Below are positions 17,277 through 26,826 of a DNA stretch of 64,000 nucleotides, in pieces (positions within the stretch are counted from its first letter, which is position 1; each line of letters starts with the position of its first letter). The stretch covers positions 1,240,001 to 1,304,000 of the forward strand of contig NZ_CP049916.1 of NCBI RefSeq assembly GCF_011578285.1, in the 5' to 3' direction. Source of the stretch: Acinetobacter lanii. GTDB taxonomy: Bacteria; Pseudomonadota; Gammaproteobacteria; Pseudomonadales; Moraxellaceae. The position numbers and the translations under genes were made by a program. The notes beneath the pieces were generated by a model. That model did not search any database and was not told the origin of the DNA. It worked only from the letters and a program-made list of their open reading frames with translations.

Positions 17277-20054
17277 ATGTGTTTAGAGCGTGGTATGCCA
17301 ACGAATATTCAGTTTAAAAAATCAATGCTTGCCGTGAGCATGCACACGATATTCCAGCCAAATGATATCAATAAATGGTTGTGTGCAAGTGTTTTTTTAA
17401 GTGTATTTACGTCGCCTGCCGTTTTGGCTGTTGAAAGCAAAAGTAATGACCCGCAATATATCCAATTGCCTCAGTCTGAGGCGGCACTCGATGAGCATAA
17501 AAAAGCCTTAGAAACAGCTGCGGTGCAACAAGGCGTATCGAATGAAAAAATTGAACAACTCGACGAAAAGATCGAATCGATTCAACAAAACCAGCAAGCC
17601 CCTGCATTTGACAGCTTAGACATGCTTGAGCAGCAGCGTCAACAGTCTGCGGCCAATCGTTCAGCCTTTAAGCCAATTGAATTTGAAGACTTAGAAGATT
17701 TACCGGTACAGTCGGTTGATCCAACTTTAGCCAATGATATTTTACAGCAGGCGGAACAAGCCAAGGCAGAAGCACAAAGCTATCGCGCAGGTGGGCTTAA
17801 AGCACCTGAGCTGGAAGTGTCTGAAATCAGCAAAGCTGAACTCACTGAAATTCAAACGGCACCGGTCAATGTCGATCAATTGATGCAAAGCATTCAAGCA
17901 GACAGTAAATTTGTGGTTGAAGAAAACCAAAGTGGGCGTTCGTTGGCAACGCAAACGGTTGCCGGTGATCAGTCCAAAGAAAAACAAAATCTGTTGAAGC
18001 GCTTGTTTTATAAAATTCGCCCTGCACGCATGAATCAAGTGGCGAGCGTACCTAAAATCAGTGCCGATGTAGCCGGCGCGCCAAAAGCTTTAGCCGACAA
18101 CATTAAAGCGAAATTATCTTCCTTTACGGTTGAGTCTTTTGCAGATTATAACGCAGCGGTTCCGCAACTGCGTTCACTGACCAACCAAGCGGCGCAAGCT
18201 GTGGGCTACTATGACGCTGAATTTAAATTTGAAAAAATCAGCGACAATAAAGTCCGTGTCACGGTCACCCCAAATGAACCAGTGATTGTGCGTGAACAAA
18301 ATATTGAATTTAGCGGTGCAGGCAAGAATTTAGCGCAACTGCAAGTGATTAAAGTGCTTCCTGAGCTTGAAGTCGGCGATATTCTCGATCAAGGAAAATA
18401 CGAAACCACCAAAGCTCGTATAACGGATGCCGCAGCCAATAATGGTTTTTTTGATGCTTATTGGCGGATGCACGATGTGATGTTGGCACGTCCAGAGAAT
18501 CAAGCCGATATCAATTTAAAATATGAAACCGGTGATCGTTATAAAATTGGTCATGTGAAATTTCAAATGAGTGATCCGAGCAAGCCATTGCCGATTAAGG
18601 AAGAAATTTTACAAACCTTAGCGCCGTGGAAAGACGGTGCAGACTATACCGCGTGGCGTGTCAATGTATTGTCCAACAATTTAACCAACTCGCGTTATTT
18701 TAATTACACCTTGGTGGATGCGGTTAAACCTGAACCCATTATAAAAGAGCTTGAACTTCCCCCGGATTTACAAGCGTTGGTAGATGAACAAAAAGTCTCA
18801 GCAGATGCATTTTTGCCTGAAGAAAAGAAAAAGGCGGTTGCCACAACTCCTGATGACGTGGTGCAAAATGTCGCAGATGAGAATCAATTTGCGGGTGTGC
18901 AAGAGGCCAAAACCGATCCGAATTTAACCGAAGCACAAAGTAAAGCGCTCGCGAAACAAAAAGAGACTGAACGGTTGCAGGCTCAAGCGCGGGCTGAGAA
19001 AGAGATTCCGGTGATCGTGACTTTAAATGCCGATAAACTCAATAGTTTAGAGGCCGGGATTGGTTATGGCACCGACACAGGTGTGCGTTTGCGTAGTCAG
19101 TATCGCCGTGCCATTGTCAATGAAAATGGACATTCTTTTGATGCCAACTTAGAGCTGTCACAAATTCGTCAATCGCTCGATGGGCGTTATAACATTCCGT
19201 ACAAGCATCCATTGAATGATTACATCAGTCTGGTGGGTGGTTATGAACGTGAAGAACGTGACAAGATTGGTAATGGACTAGGGCTGATTGTAGAATCTGC
19301 GGTGGCCGGTGCCGATCGAATCATTAAAGGTTCACGTAAAGAATGGCAGCATGTGATTGGACTGCGTTACCGTTTAGACCGAGTGGGTGTCGATGGAAAT
19401 ATCGAAGGGGATATCGACTTTGATGATATTCCAGATGCGTTCCTAGCGCCGGGTGCCAATACTGAACAACAGTCCTTATTGTTTGGTTATGAAGTCACCA
19501 AAACTTTGAGTGACAATCGGGTCAATCCAACCAAAGGTTTTAAACAAAACTATAAAATTCAGTTGGGCAGTGAAAGTTTATTTTCTGATGCCGATATGGC
19601 GATTGCCAATGCCAGCTTTAAGGGCTTGTATTCTTTAGGCAAGGACAACAATCACCAATTTATTGCTGGGGCGAATTTAGGTTATATCTTTACTAAAGAT
19701 TTTGAAAAAGTGCCGTATAACTTACGTTTCTTGGCCGGTGGTGACCAAAGCCTACGGGGTTTTGACTACAAGAGTTTATCGCCAACAGAATATGGCTTTA
19801 AAGTCGGTGGTCAGGCTTTGGCGGTCGGTACGGTGGAATACAACTATCAGTTTAAACCGGGTTGGCGTGCAGCCGTGTTTTCTGACTTTGGTAATGCCTA
19901 CGATGAAAAATTTAAGAATGACACCGAATACAGTATGGGTTTGGGGATTCGTTGGTCATCGCCAATTGGACCCATTCGTTTAGATGTGGCATCAGGAGTG
20001 TCTGATCCTGCCCATCCGATTCGTTTACATTTCTTTATTGGTTCACAGTTGTAG
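17277..20054 (+). CDS. tamA: Translocation and assembly module subunit TamA (extended form)
   Basis: An outer-membrane Omp85 protein of 925 residues that works with TamB in envelope assembly. The signal peptide is preceded by an unusually long n-region (cleavage near residue 51, SPAVLA). A Q/E/A-rich, probably coiled-coil extension follows to about residue 250, then three POTRA domains and a C-terminal beta-barrel (NSLEAGIGYGTDTGVRLRSQY onwards; RFLAGGDQSLRGF is the Omp85 VRGF-type motif). E. coli TamA is 577 residues. The excess is the N-terminal extension plus a charged insertion of about 90 residues in POTRA3 (about 484-575). tamB follows 77 bases downstream. Confidence 0.88.
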   Translation: MCLERGMPTNIQFKKSMLAVSMHTIFQPNDINKWLCASVFLSVFTSPAVLAVESKSNDPQYIQLPQSEAALDEHKKALETAAVQQGVSNEKIEQLDEKIESIQQNQQAPAFDSLDMLEQQRQQSAANRSAFKPIEFEDLEDLPVQSVDPTLANDILQQAEQAKAEAQSYRAGGLKAPELEVSEISKAELTEIQTAPVNVDQLMQSIQADSKFVVEENQSGRSLATQTVAGDQSKEKQNLLKRLFYKIRPARMNQVASVPKISADVAGAPKALADNIKAKLSSFTVESFADYNAAVPQLRSLTNQAAQAVGYYDAEFKFEKISDNKVRVTVTPNEPVIVREQNIEFSGAGKNLAQLQVIKVLPELEVGDILDQGKYETTKARITDAAANNGFFDAYWRMHDVMLARPENQADINLKYETGDRYKIGHVKFQMSDPSKPLPIKEEILQTLAPWKDGADYTAWRVNVLSNNLTNSRYFNYTLVDAVKPEPIIKELELPPDLQALVDEQKVSADAFLPEEKKKAVATTPDDVVQNVADENQFAGVQEAKTDPNLTEAQSKALAKQKETERLQAQARAEKEIPVIVTLNADKLNSLEAGIGYGTDTGVRLRSQYRRAIVNENGHSFDANLELSQIRQSLDGRYNIPYKHPLNDYISLVGGYEREERDKIGNGLGLIVESAVAGADRIIKGSRKEWQHVIGLRYRLDRVGVDGNIEGDIDFDDIPDAFLAPGANTEQQSLLFGYEVTKTLSDNRVNPTKGFKQNYKIQLGSESLFSDADMAIANASFKGLYSLGKDNNHQFIAGANLGYIFTKDFEKVPYNLRFLAGGDQSLRGFDYKSLSPTEYGFKVGGQALAVGTVEYNYQFKPGWRAAVFSDFGNAYDEKFKNDTEYSMGLGIRWSSPIGPIRLDVASGVSDPAHPIRLHFFIGSQL

Positions 20055-20056
20055 AA

Positions 20057-20111
20057 TGAAACAACGATTTTAATTAAATATGTTCATTTAAGTGGACAGA
20101 TTGAAACAACG
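20057..20111 (+). repeat. Short direct repeat between tamA and tamB
   Basis: TGAAACAACG followed by a T/A-rich run occurs at 20057 and again at 20102, spaced 45 bases. It could be a regulator site pair or chance. Confidence 0.25.
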
Positions 20112-20131
20112 CTTTAATTTTTGGAATATTT

Positions 20132-23100
20132 ATGGCTGAACTCGAGCAGCAAGATCAACCAACATCGGAAATAGAATCGCCAAAACGCAGACGCCGTGTT
20201 TTACGCAGTATTTTGCTGACCTTGCTGTTTCTGCTGATTTTGTTTTTTGCTGCTTTGGCTGTGATGTTCTCCACCGACAAGGGCAGTAAGTTCTTACTGG
20301 ATCGGGTCTTGTCGGCTCAAAAAATGATTTCCTATGAGTATGAAGGCGGTAATCTACTCAAAGGGATTATTTTAAAAAACGTTTTGGTCAACCTTAAACC
20401 GGTGGATGTAAAAATCGATCATGCCGATATTTCTTTAGGTTGGCGTGCGATTATCAGTAAAGAAGTGCATTTAAGCCATGCTGATGTTAAAAATCTAAGA
20501 ATTATTCTAAAAAATCCACCGAGTGATGAGCCATTTCAGTTTAATGACATTGCCTTGCCGTTTGTACTCCGGGTGAACAAATTAGATTTTGACTATATGT
20601 TGATCCAAACCGGTTCAGGCACCAAAGTCGATTTCTATGAGGGTCAGGTCAATAATGCTTTGTGGAAAGGTCCTGATCTGACTTTTGAAGACACCAAAGT
20701 CGATATGGGCTATTTAAATGTTCGTGATGCCAATGGCTCAATGAGTTTTACTAAGCAAGGCAAGTATCCCTTAGATGTCACCGGCATTGTTCGAATTCCA
20801 TCTTTAAAAAGCATCAATGTGGAAGACATTGCGTTAAACGCCAAAGGCTCACTCGACACCATTCAAGCCGGATTTGCCTCACGAACACCGGATCTGCTCA
20901 CCGGTTGGGGCGTGGTACACCCGATGCGTGAAGCTGTACCGATGAAAGGTGCGCTGAAATTTAAAAACTACCATTGGCCATTTTTACAAGAATATGAGGT
21001 CTTGTCTAAAAAAGGCATCGCCAAATATCAAGGCAATATTGATCGCTTAGATATCAGTTTAAACACCGACATTAGTGGTAAAAATATTCCTGAGGGGCAA
21101 TATACCGCATTGGGACATACCGATTTGGTCAATCAAATTGATATCACCAATGTTAATGGTCAAGTCATGGGTGGCGCAGTGAATGCGGCCGGTGTGGTGA
21201 GTTGGAAAGATATTGTGACTTGGGATATAAAAGGTCGTTTAGATAAAATTAATCCCAAAGACAAAGCAATTCCACAAGTGGTACAGGATTTTTTACCGCC
21301 AACCTTAGATGCCAATATTGCCTCGACCGGCGATTTAAAAAATGGCATGACCGTCAATGCCAATGTTGATTTTGATCGTTATGAAACGTGGAATTTAGTC
21401 TTTAAACAAGCCGAGCAAAAAGGCGAAAAACTTGAGCCAATGCTGCTTGATGTGGCTTGGAAAAATATTGATCGTGCCGTGCCGTATGTGGGTTGGCTGA
21501 GTAGTGATTCAGGTCAAGTCAAATTGGCGTTGGTGGATGATCGTCAAGATATTCATGTCGCAACAGTAGTTAAACAACATGAAAAAGGCAGTCTACCTGC
21601 AGGTCAATACAATGCCCAGTTGGACTTAAAAGGCAATTTACTCAAGATTCCGACCTTTAGTTATCAAGCAAGTTCGAAAGGCAGTTTAACTGGACAGGCA
21701 GTCGTCGATCTACCGGATGAAAAGCGTCAGTTAAAATGGAATGCAGTCTTAAATGCCAAAGACTTTAACCCGCAATCGATTGTGCCTGCGGCACCGGTCG
21801 ATGTGTTGAATGGTGAGCTGAAAGCCAATGGCTACGCACTGCCGAATCAACAAATTATTCAATTAAATGCCATTAACCTGAATGGTCATATCGTCGACCA
21901 AGGCAAAGCTGAAACGGTCAAACTGACCGGTAAAAGTACCATTGCCTTAATTTTTAATGATGAGAAAGCCGGTGGGGCGTTTAAAAGTTTTGCTGTGAAT
22001 TATGACGGCAATCTGGCATCGACGCAGCTTCCTCAAGGCGATGGCATTCTGAAAATGCGTTTATCAGGTACGCCTGAGCTCATCAACATTGCCGAGTTTA
22101 AACACAATGGTGCAGCAGGACAGATCAATGCCAATGGTGTATTGGACCTTGCCAATGGCATTGGTTGGAATGTGAATGCTTCGTTAATTCGTTTTAAACC
22201 GCATTATTTTGTTTCGAGTGTTCGAGGTGAATTATCGGGTAATGTGAAATCTCAGGGCGTTTGGTCAGATCAGTTAAAACGGGTCAGCATTGAACGTTTA
22301 AATTTGGCAGGCATGATCAATAACAAGCCTTTACGTGCCCAAGGTAATTTGGCGTTGGTGATTAACTCAAACCAAAATGGGTTTATGCCACAGCAGTTTG
22401 AGGCGAATAACTTATTTGTATCTTATGCACAAAACCAATTGCAGGCCTCCGGCAATGCGCAAAATCTAAGGGTTAAAATCAATGCTCCGGCATTGTTTGA
22501 AGTTTATCCGGGATTACGAGGCAAGGCACAAGGCTTTATCAATTTGCAGTCTCAGCCAAGAATGAGTGCAACCGCCAATTTGGTGGTCGACAACTTTGGC
22601 TACAACAGTGTGGTGAGCATTAAAAAGATCACACTCAAAGGCGAGTTGCCGACTTCTGAAACGGTGCCATCCCAAATTTCGGCAGTGATTACTAATTTAC
22701 GCAGTGGTAATCGTGAAATGCAACATGCTGAGTTTGCGATTGCAGGCACACGTAAAGCGCATATTGCTAAGCTGCAAGCGTGGAACAATAGCTCGAAATT
22801 TTATGTGCAGTTGGCAGGTGGATTTAATCCGCAAAATGACTGGCTTGGACAAATTCAAAAAGGTGAGTTCGACTCGGTACGTGCGCACTTGTTCCAAGAT
22901 CAAAAAGCCCCTGTGATTTACAACACCGCTAAATCTGAAGTCTATGTGGGACAACATTGTTGGTCGAGTCAACAAAGCCAGCTGTGTTTTGACCAACCGG
23001 TACGTGTCAGCAAAACCAAAGGCAATGTGTCTTTTGTGACCAAAAATTTGGATCTAAAAGATTTTGCAGCCTTTATGCCTGAAGGCTTGGCGATCACAGG

Positions 23101-24664
23101 CAAACTCAATGGCTATGCCAAAGCCTCATGGGCGCAAGGGGCTAACCCTAAAATCGATGCACGTTTGGTGACCCGTAATGGTGAGTTAGGCTTAAGTGCG
23201 GTCGATCCAGATGATGTAGCCTCGACCATGAATTATGACGAAGCCAGCATCATTGCCAAAAGTGTGCAAGAAGGTTTATTGCTGCGTGTTGACTTGAAAG
23301 CACCGACCATTGGTACGGGTTATGCCAGTGTGGTGGTGAATCCTTATGTCGATGCTAAACCGATGCGTGGTGAAATTGCCTTTAATCAAATTCAATTGAA
23401 AATTCTAAAACCGTTTATTGCGGATGTACGTAAGCTCGATGGCACATTGTCACTCGCGGGTAAAATCAGTGGGACACTGACCAAACCACTGTTTAATGGT
23501 GAAATGCGTTTGAAAGACGGTCAAATCAGTATGATTTCACTGCCTGTCAATTTAACTAATGTACAGTTATATTCATCGATTCGCCAAAATGAAGCCAGCA
23601 TCAATGGCGCATTTAACAGTGGTCGAGGTGTGGGTAAACTGACTGGTAATATCGATTGGAAAAATGACCCTCGGATTCAGTTGAGCTTAAAAGGCGATAA
23701 CTTATTGATTCGCCAAGCACCACTGATTACTGCCGTGGTCAATACCCAAATGGATGTTGATGCACGCCCAATGTCGAAGCAAGTCACGGTGAAAGGTAAA
23801 GTCGATGTGCCACGTGCTTTAATTTCAATGCCGGAATCGAGTGCAACGGTGGTGCCACTGTCTGCTGATGTACGTGTGGTGCGTGAAGGCGATGACCGAC
23901 TCGCGATCTTAAAAGCGGCAAAACCTTGGGATATTCGTGCAGATGTTGAACTGAATCTAGGGCAACAAGTGATTTTCCAAGGCTTTAACAGTCGTATTCC
24001 ATTGCTTGGTCGGGTGTATATGACCCAGCATGGTTTAGAAACTGCAATGCGTGCAACAGGGGCAATCGGCGTCAGCCAAAAAGTGACCATTGAAGCTTAT
24101 GGTCAGCGTTTAGATTTGAATCGAGCGATTGCACGTTTTAATGGGGCTTTAGCGAACCCATCGCTTGATGTCGATGCCAATAAAAACATTTCGGGCAGTT
24201 TGGTTGGTGTTCGTGTCACAGGTACGGCCAACAGTCCAAACATTCAGGTGTATAATGATGCCGGCTTGTCTGAACAAGAAGCCATGAATGCCTTGATTAC
24301 CGGTCGTATTAACGATGGTTCAAGCGGTCTAAACAATGCCGAAGGCTTTAAGTCTGATGTCAATAACACCATTGCTGCCGCAGGGATCAGTCTGGGGTTA
24401 GGTGGAACACGTGCCTTTACCAATCAGATTGGTCGTACTTTAGGTTTAAGTGGTTTGGCACTCGATGCACAAGGTACAGGCGATGACACCCAAGTCAGTG
24501 TGACCGGTTATATTACCCCTGATCTGTATATTCGTTATGGCGTGGGTGTATTTACCCCAGTCAATAAGCTGACCTTACGTTATCAGATGAATCAACGTCT
24601 TTATCTAGAGGCAAGTCAGTCTTTGGAAAAAGCCATTGATATGTTCTACCATTGGCGCTTCTAA
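20132..24664 (+). CDS. tamB: Translocation and assembly module subunit TamB
   Basis: An AsmA-like/TamB protein of 1510 residues, anchored by one N-terminal transmembrane helix (about residues 24-48, ILLTLLFLLILFFAALAVM). It spans the periplasm as a long beta-taco that can channel lipids. The C-terminal DUF490 domain is recognisable (PRALISMPESSATVVPLS, SGSLVGVRVTGTANSPNIQVYNDAGLSEQEAMNALITGR, ending with a barrel-like strand pattern and a terminal WRF). Interaction of this domain with TamA is established in E. coli. E. coli TamB is 1259 residues, so this copy is longer. Confidence 0.93.
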   Translation: MAELEQQDQPTSEIESPKRRRRVLRSILLTLLFLLILFFAALAVMFSTDKGSKFLLDRVLSAQKMISYEYEGGNLLKGIILKNVLVNLKPVDVKIDHADISLGWRAIISKEVHLSHADVKNLRIILKNPPSDEPFQFNDIALPFVLRVNKLDFDYMLIQTGSGTKVDFYEGQVNNALWKGPDLTFEDTKVDMGYLNVRDANGSMSFTKQGKYPLDVTGIVRIPSLKSINVEDIALNAKGSLDTIQAGFASRTPDLLTGWGVVHPMREAVPMKGALKFKNYHWPFLQEYEVLSKKGIAKYQGNIDRLDISLNTDISGKNIPEGQYTALGHTDLVNQIDITNVNGQVMGGAVNAAGVVSWKDIVTWDIKGRLDKINPKDKAIPQVVQDFLPPTLDANIASTGDLKNGMTVNANVDFDRYETWNLVFKQAEQKGEKLEPMLLDVAWKNIDRAVPYVGWLSSDSGQVKLALVDDRQDIHVATVVKQHEKGSLPAGQYNAQLDLKGNLLKIPTFSYQASSKGSLTGQAVVDLPDEKRQLKWNAVLNAKDFNPQSIVPAAPVDVLNGELKANGYALPNQQIIQLNAINLNGHIVDQGKAETVKLTGKSTIALIFNDEKAGGAFKSFAVNYDGNLASTQLPQGDGILKMRLSGTPELINIAEFKHNGAAGQINANGVLDLANGIGWNVNASLIRFKPHYFVSSVRGELSGNVKSQGVWSDQLKRVSIERLNLAGMINNKPLRAQGNLALVINSNQNGFMPQQFEANNLFVSYAQNQLQASGNAQNLRVKINAPALFEVYPGLRGKAQGFINLQSQPRMSATANLVVDNFGYNSVVSIKKITLKGELPTSETVPSQISAVITNLRSGNREMQHAEFAIAGTRKAHIAKLQAWNNSSKFYVQLAGGFNPQNDWLGQIQKGEFDSVRAHLFQDQKAPVIYNTAKSEVYVGQHCWSSQQSQLCFDQPVRVSKTKGNVSFVTKNLDLKDFAAFMPEGLAITGKLNGYAKASWAQGANPKIDARLVTRNGELGLSAVDPDDVASTMNYDEASIIAKSVQEGLLLRVDLKAPTIGTGYASVVVNPYVDAKPMRGEIAFNQIQLKILKPFIADVRKLDGTLSLAGKISGTLTKPLFNGEMRLKDGQISMISLPVNLTNVQLYSSIRQNEASINGAFNSGRGVGKLTGNIDWKNDPRIQLSLKGDNLLIRQAPLITAVVNTQMDVDARPMSKQVTVKGKVDVPRALISMPESSATVVPLSADVRVVREGDDRLAILKAAKPWDIRADVELNLGQQVIFQGFNSRIPLLGRVYMTQHGLETAMRATGAIGVSQKVTIEAYGQRLDLNRAIARFNGALANPSLDVDANKNISGSLVGVRVTGTANSPNIQVYNDAGLSEQEAMNALITGRINDGSSGLNNAEGFKSDVNNTIAAAGISLGLGGTRAFTNQIGRTLGLSGLALDAQGTGDDTQVSVTGYITPDLYIRYGVGVFTPVNKLTLRYQMNQRLYLEASQSLEKAIDMFYHWRF

Positions 24665-24692
24665 GTTGGGCAGAGTTAAAACTTAGACCCTA

Positions 24693-24734
24693 TTGAAAAA
24701 ACGATGAATCCCAACTTCGGTTGGGTTTTTTCAA
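24693..24734 (+). terminator. Intrinsic terminator of tamA-tamB
   Basis: CCCAAC / GTTGGG with a TTCG tetraloop. The stem is extended by TTGAAAAAAC and GTTTTTTCAA flanks. Confidence 0.88.
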
Positions 24735-24801
24735 TCATGCGTCTGATGTTATTTTCCATTTATAGCAAGATTCAGTATCATAGCCACCTGAGGAGAATCG
24801 T

Positions 24802-25179
24802 ATGAAAAAGTTAGTGATCCTAAGCATGTTAAGTGCGATGGTCTTGGTTTCAGGTTGTGGTGAAGAAAAAGCACCGTTGACCCCTGAGCAACAATGGCAA
24901 GGTTACTGTAAAAGTATTGGTAATGCTGCTCGTTCGATTGTATTGGACCGTCAAAATGGTATTACGCAAAAAGCTGCCGTGGACTATGCCAATAAGGTCA
25001 CTGACCCAACCACCAAAGCTTTTGTTCTAGCTCAAATTGAAAAAGTCTACGCTCTGCCTGCAGATCAATTGTCTAAAGACAAAGATGCAGTTCAAGTGAA
25101 ATTCAAAGATGAAGCGTATCAAACCTGTATCGATACACCGTTTGATCCGAAAAAAATGCCAGATTACAAACAGTTCTAA
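24802..25179 (+). CDS. Conserved small lipoprotein, function unknown
   Basis: A 125-residue lipoprotein. The signal peptide ends in the lipobox LVSGC, with lipidated Cys19 followed by GEE, so it is probably not retained at the inner membrane. The mature part is helical and soluble-looking, with two further cysteines (about 36 and 112) that could form a disulfide. AGGAG lies 7 bases before the ATG. It has its own terminator, so it is monocistronic. I do not recognise a family with known function. Confidence 0.75.
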   Translation: MKKLVILSMLSAMVLVSGCGEEKAPLTPEQQWQGYCKSIGNAARSIVLDRQNGITQKAAVDYANKVTDPTTKAFVLAQIEKVYALPADQLSKDKDAVQVKFKDEAYQTCIDTPFDPKKMPDYKQF

Positions 25180-25213
25180 TCGCGATCTGTATGTGAAAGC
25201 GAGTTTGAAAATT

Positions 25214-25240
25214 AAAGGATGCGATAGGCATCCTTTTTTT
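25214..25240 (+). terminator. Intrinsic terminator of the lipoprotein gene
   Basis: AAAGGATGC / GCATCCTTT with a 5-base loop and a T7 tail. Confidence 0.88.
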
Positions 25241-25498
25241 GCATAAAATCATTTAAATACATAAGTGCTAACAATTTAGCCCAACTTGATATTCAATCCT
25301 TTTGACTCAACCGAGTTATGTATTGGTGCTTAAAATGTGAATAGATTCTCTGTATTTAAACACATTGATTATTTTTATTTCATAAACGATGCCACAGATA
25401 GAATGACTGTCATGTGAAAAATAAACGGTTAAAAAATAATCAAATTAATACGCTAGCCTTAGTGCATCACAATAAAAACATGCAAGTGGGGACATCGT
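25241..25498. other. AT-rich intergenic region upstream of secreted protein gene
   Basis: About 260 bases with no plausible gene. It should contain the promoter for the gene at 25499. No clear operator seen. Confidence 0.5.
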
Positions 25499-26098
25499 AT
25501 GAACAAAATGGCATTCAATTCAGTTTTAATCGCAAGCTTAACACTGGGCTTAAGTTTACCTAGTCATGCAGGGTTGTTCGGTTCGAAAAAAGAGAGTCCG
25601 AGCTATGACTCTTCGGCAGTGAGTCAATTGGCTGCCTTAAAAGCACAAGGGATGAGTCATGATTTTGAACCGATTGAAGTCGGGCGACTTAAAAATGCAG
25701 ATTGTGCTGATTTGACCGTCTATGCGTCGAATGCAAAACGCGAAATGCAAAATTTATTGGATCAAGCAGATCAACATCAAGCACAGCAATCATCGCAAGG
25801 GGACAGTAAAAAGTCCGGCGGTCTATTTTCAGGCTTAGTCTCCGTTGCATCACTCGGTGCCAAAACACTTGCAGTAGCAACGGGTGGCCCTGCAATTATG
25901 GGGTTGGCCAATATGGGTGGTCAGTTGACCAGTTCATTGACATCACACAGTAGCAATAAAAAAGCACAGGCTGCGCAACAAGCGGCGGCACACAATGCTT
26001 CTGAAGCTCAAGCCAACTACATTGTTCGAAAATATAAAAAACATGAAGCCGATTTAGAAAATATTCAGGTCTATCAAAATAGTAAGCAGTGCCTTTAA
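25499..26098 (+). CDS. Exported protein of unknown function
   Basis: A 199-residue protein with a cleavable signal peptide (about residues 1-25, LGLSLPSHAG). A Ser/Gln/Lys-rich region follows, then a glycine/alanine hydrophobic stretch (GLFSGLVSVASLGAKTLAVATGGPAIMGLANMGG, about 108-141), which may form a membrane-interacting hairpin, and a helical Ala/Gln-rich C-terminus. Two cysteines (about 64 and 198) could pair. No family is recognised. Confidence 0.65.
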   Translation: MNKMAFNSVLIASLTLGLSLPSHAGLFGSKKESPSYDSSAVSQLAALKAQGMSHDFEPIEVGRLKNADCADLTVYASNAKREMQNLLDQADQHQAQQSSQGDSKKSGGLFSGLVSVASLGAKTLAVATGGPAIMGLANMGGQLTSSLTSHSSNKKAQAAQQAAAHNASEAQANYIVRKYKKHEADLENIQVYQNSKQCL

Positions 26099-26258
26099 AC
26101 AGAGCCTTTAATGGATATTCACAAAAAGAATGATCAATGCAAGCCTATTCAACCTGAGTAGGCTTTTTGGTTATCGCTTGAAACAAAAAAGCATTCGCTA
26201 TAAAAGTGAAATGCTTATATAAATGAGATATAGAATAAAAATCATGAGGAGCGAAACG

Positions 26259-26528
26259 ATGGAAGTTGTCGCGTATATGCATAATGCAGATTTATTGTTA
26301 GAAGATGAAAAAGGGATCGCGGTCATCAATGGTAGTCATTATGTACTGAGTTTAGGTGACCGTGTTTATATTAAAGAAATGATTGATCAAAATGCGCAGA
26401 TTTATCAGGTTCATATCAGTTTTGCCTGTGCAGAACATTGCATGTTGCATGATGACCAAATTCTATTGCGCTTCGAAGGCAACAAAGAAAGCTTGCAACA
26501 GTACCTAAATAAGACCACTGTACACTAA
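26259..26528 (+). CDS. Small conserved hypothetical protein
   Basis: An 89-residue, probably cytoplasmic protein of alternating strands and helices with no signal peptide, starting MEVVAYMHNADLLL. The ATG at 26259 has a textbook AGGAG site 7 bases upstream, so the longer frame from 26223 is not used. A pair of cysteines (CAEHC) in the middle might bind metal or be redox active; this is inference only. It is monocistronic with a strong terminator. Confidence 0.65.
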   Translation: MEVVAYMHNADLLLEDEKGIAVINGSHYVLSLGDRVYIKEMIDQNAQIYQVHISFACAEHCMLHDDQILLRFEGNKESLQQYLNKTTVH

Positions 26529-26550
26529 GGTTGCATATCTAAACTTGGAA

Positions 26551-26580
26551 AAAAAAGGCAACATAGGTTGCTTTTTTTTT
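26551..26580 (+). terminator. Intrinsic terminator after the small hypothetical gene
   Basis: GGCAAC pairs with GTTGCC-type sequence around a 3-base loop, between A6 and T9 runs. Confidence 0.85.
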
Positions 26581-26720
26581 GGTTTTTGAGCCAAAAATCA
26601 AGCTAGACAAAATTTGCGATGAAGAAATGAACCAAAGTACTTCATTTTTCAGCTAAATTTTCCGAATTTAGACATTTAGTTAGAAAATGACGGTCATCAC
26701 GAATATATACGGTACTTTCA

Positions 26721-26749
26721 TTAACTTTTGGCCTGAATTTTAGTAAAAT
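26721..26749 (+). promoter_or_regulatory. Candidate sigma-70 promoter of acnB
   Basis: TTAACT and TAAAAT hexamers are separated by 17 bases, 78 bases before the acnB start. This implies a leader of about 70 nucleotides containing the hairpin at 26763-26803. Confidence 0.45.
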
Positions 26750-26762
26750 TTAATCGTCCATA

Positions 26763-26809
26763 TTGCCTATGAAGCTTTGTAAAGAGCTGGAATTCAGAGG
26801 CAATTTTTT
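26763..26809 (+). promoter_or_regulatory. Terminator-like hairpin in the acnB leader
   Basis: TTGCCT pairs with AGGCAA and TGAA pairs with TTCA across one mismatch, and the stem is followed by TTTTTT. It sits between the candidate promoter and the acnB Shine-Dalgarno (AGAGGA). This is the form of an intrinsic terminator/attenuator. Confidence 0.45.
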
Positions 26810-26826
26810 AAAAAGAGGAATAAACT

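Noticed and set aside
22697..22996. 99-residue antisense frame within tamB
   Set aside because: Shadow of the long tamB coding region; no start signal, no conserved-looking composition.
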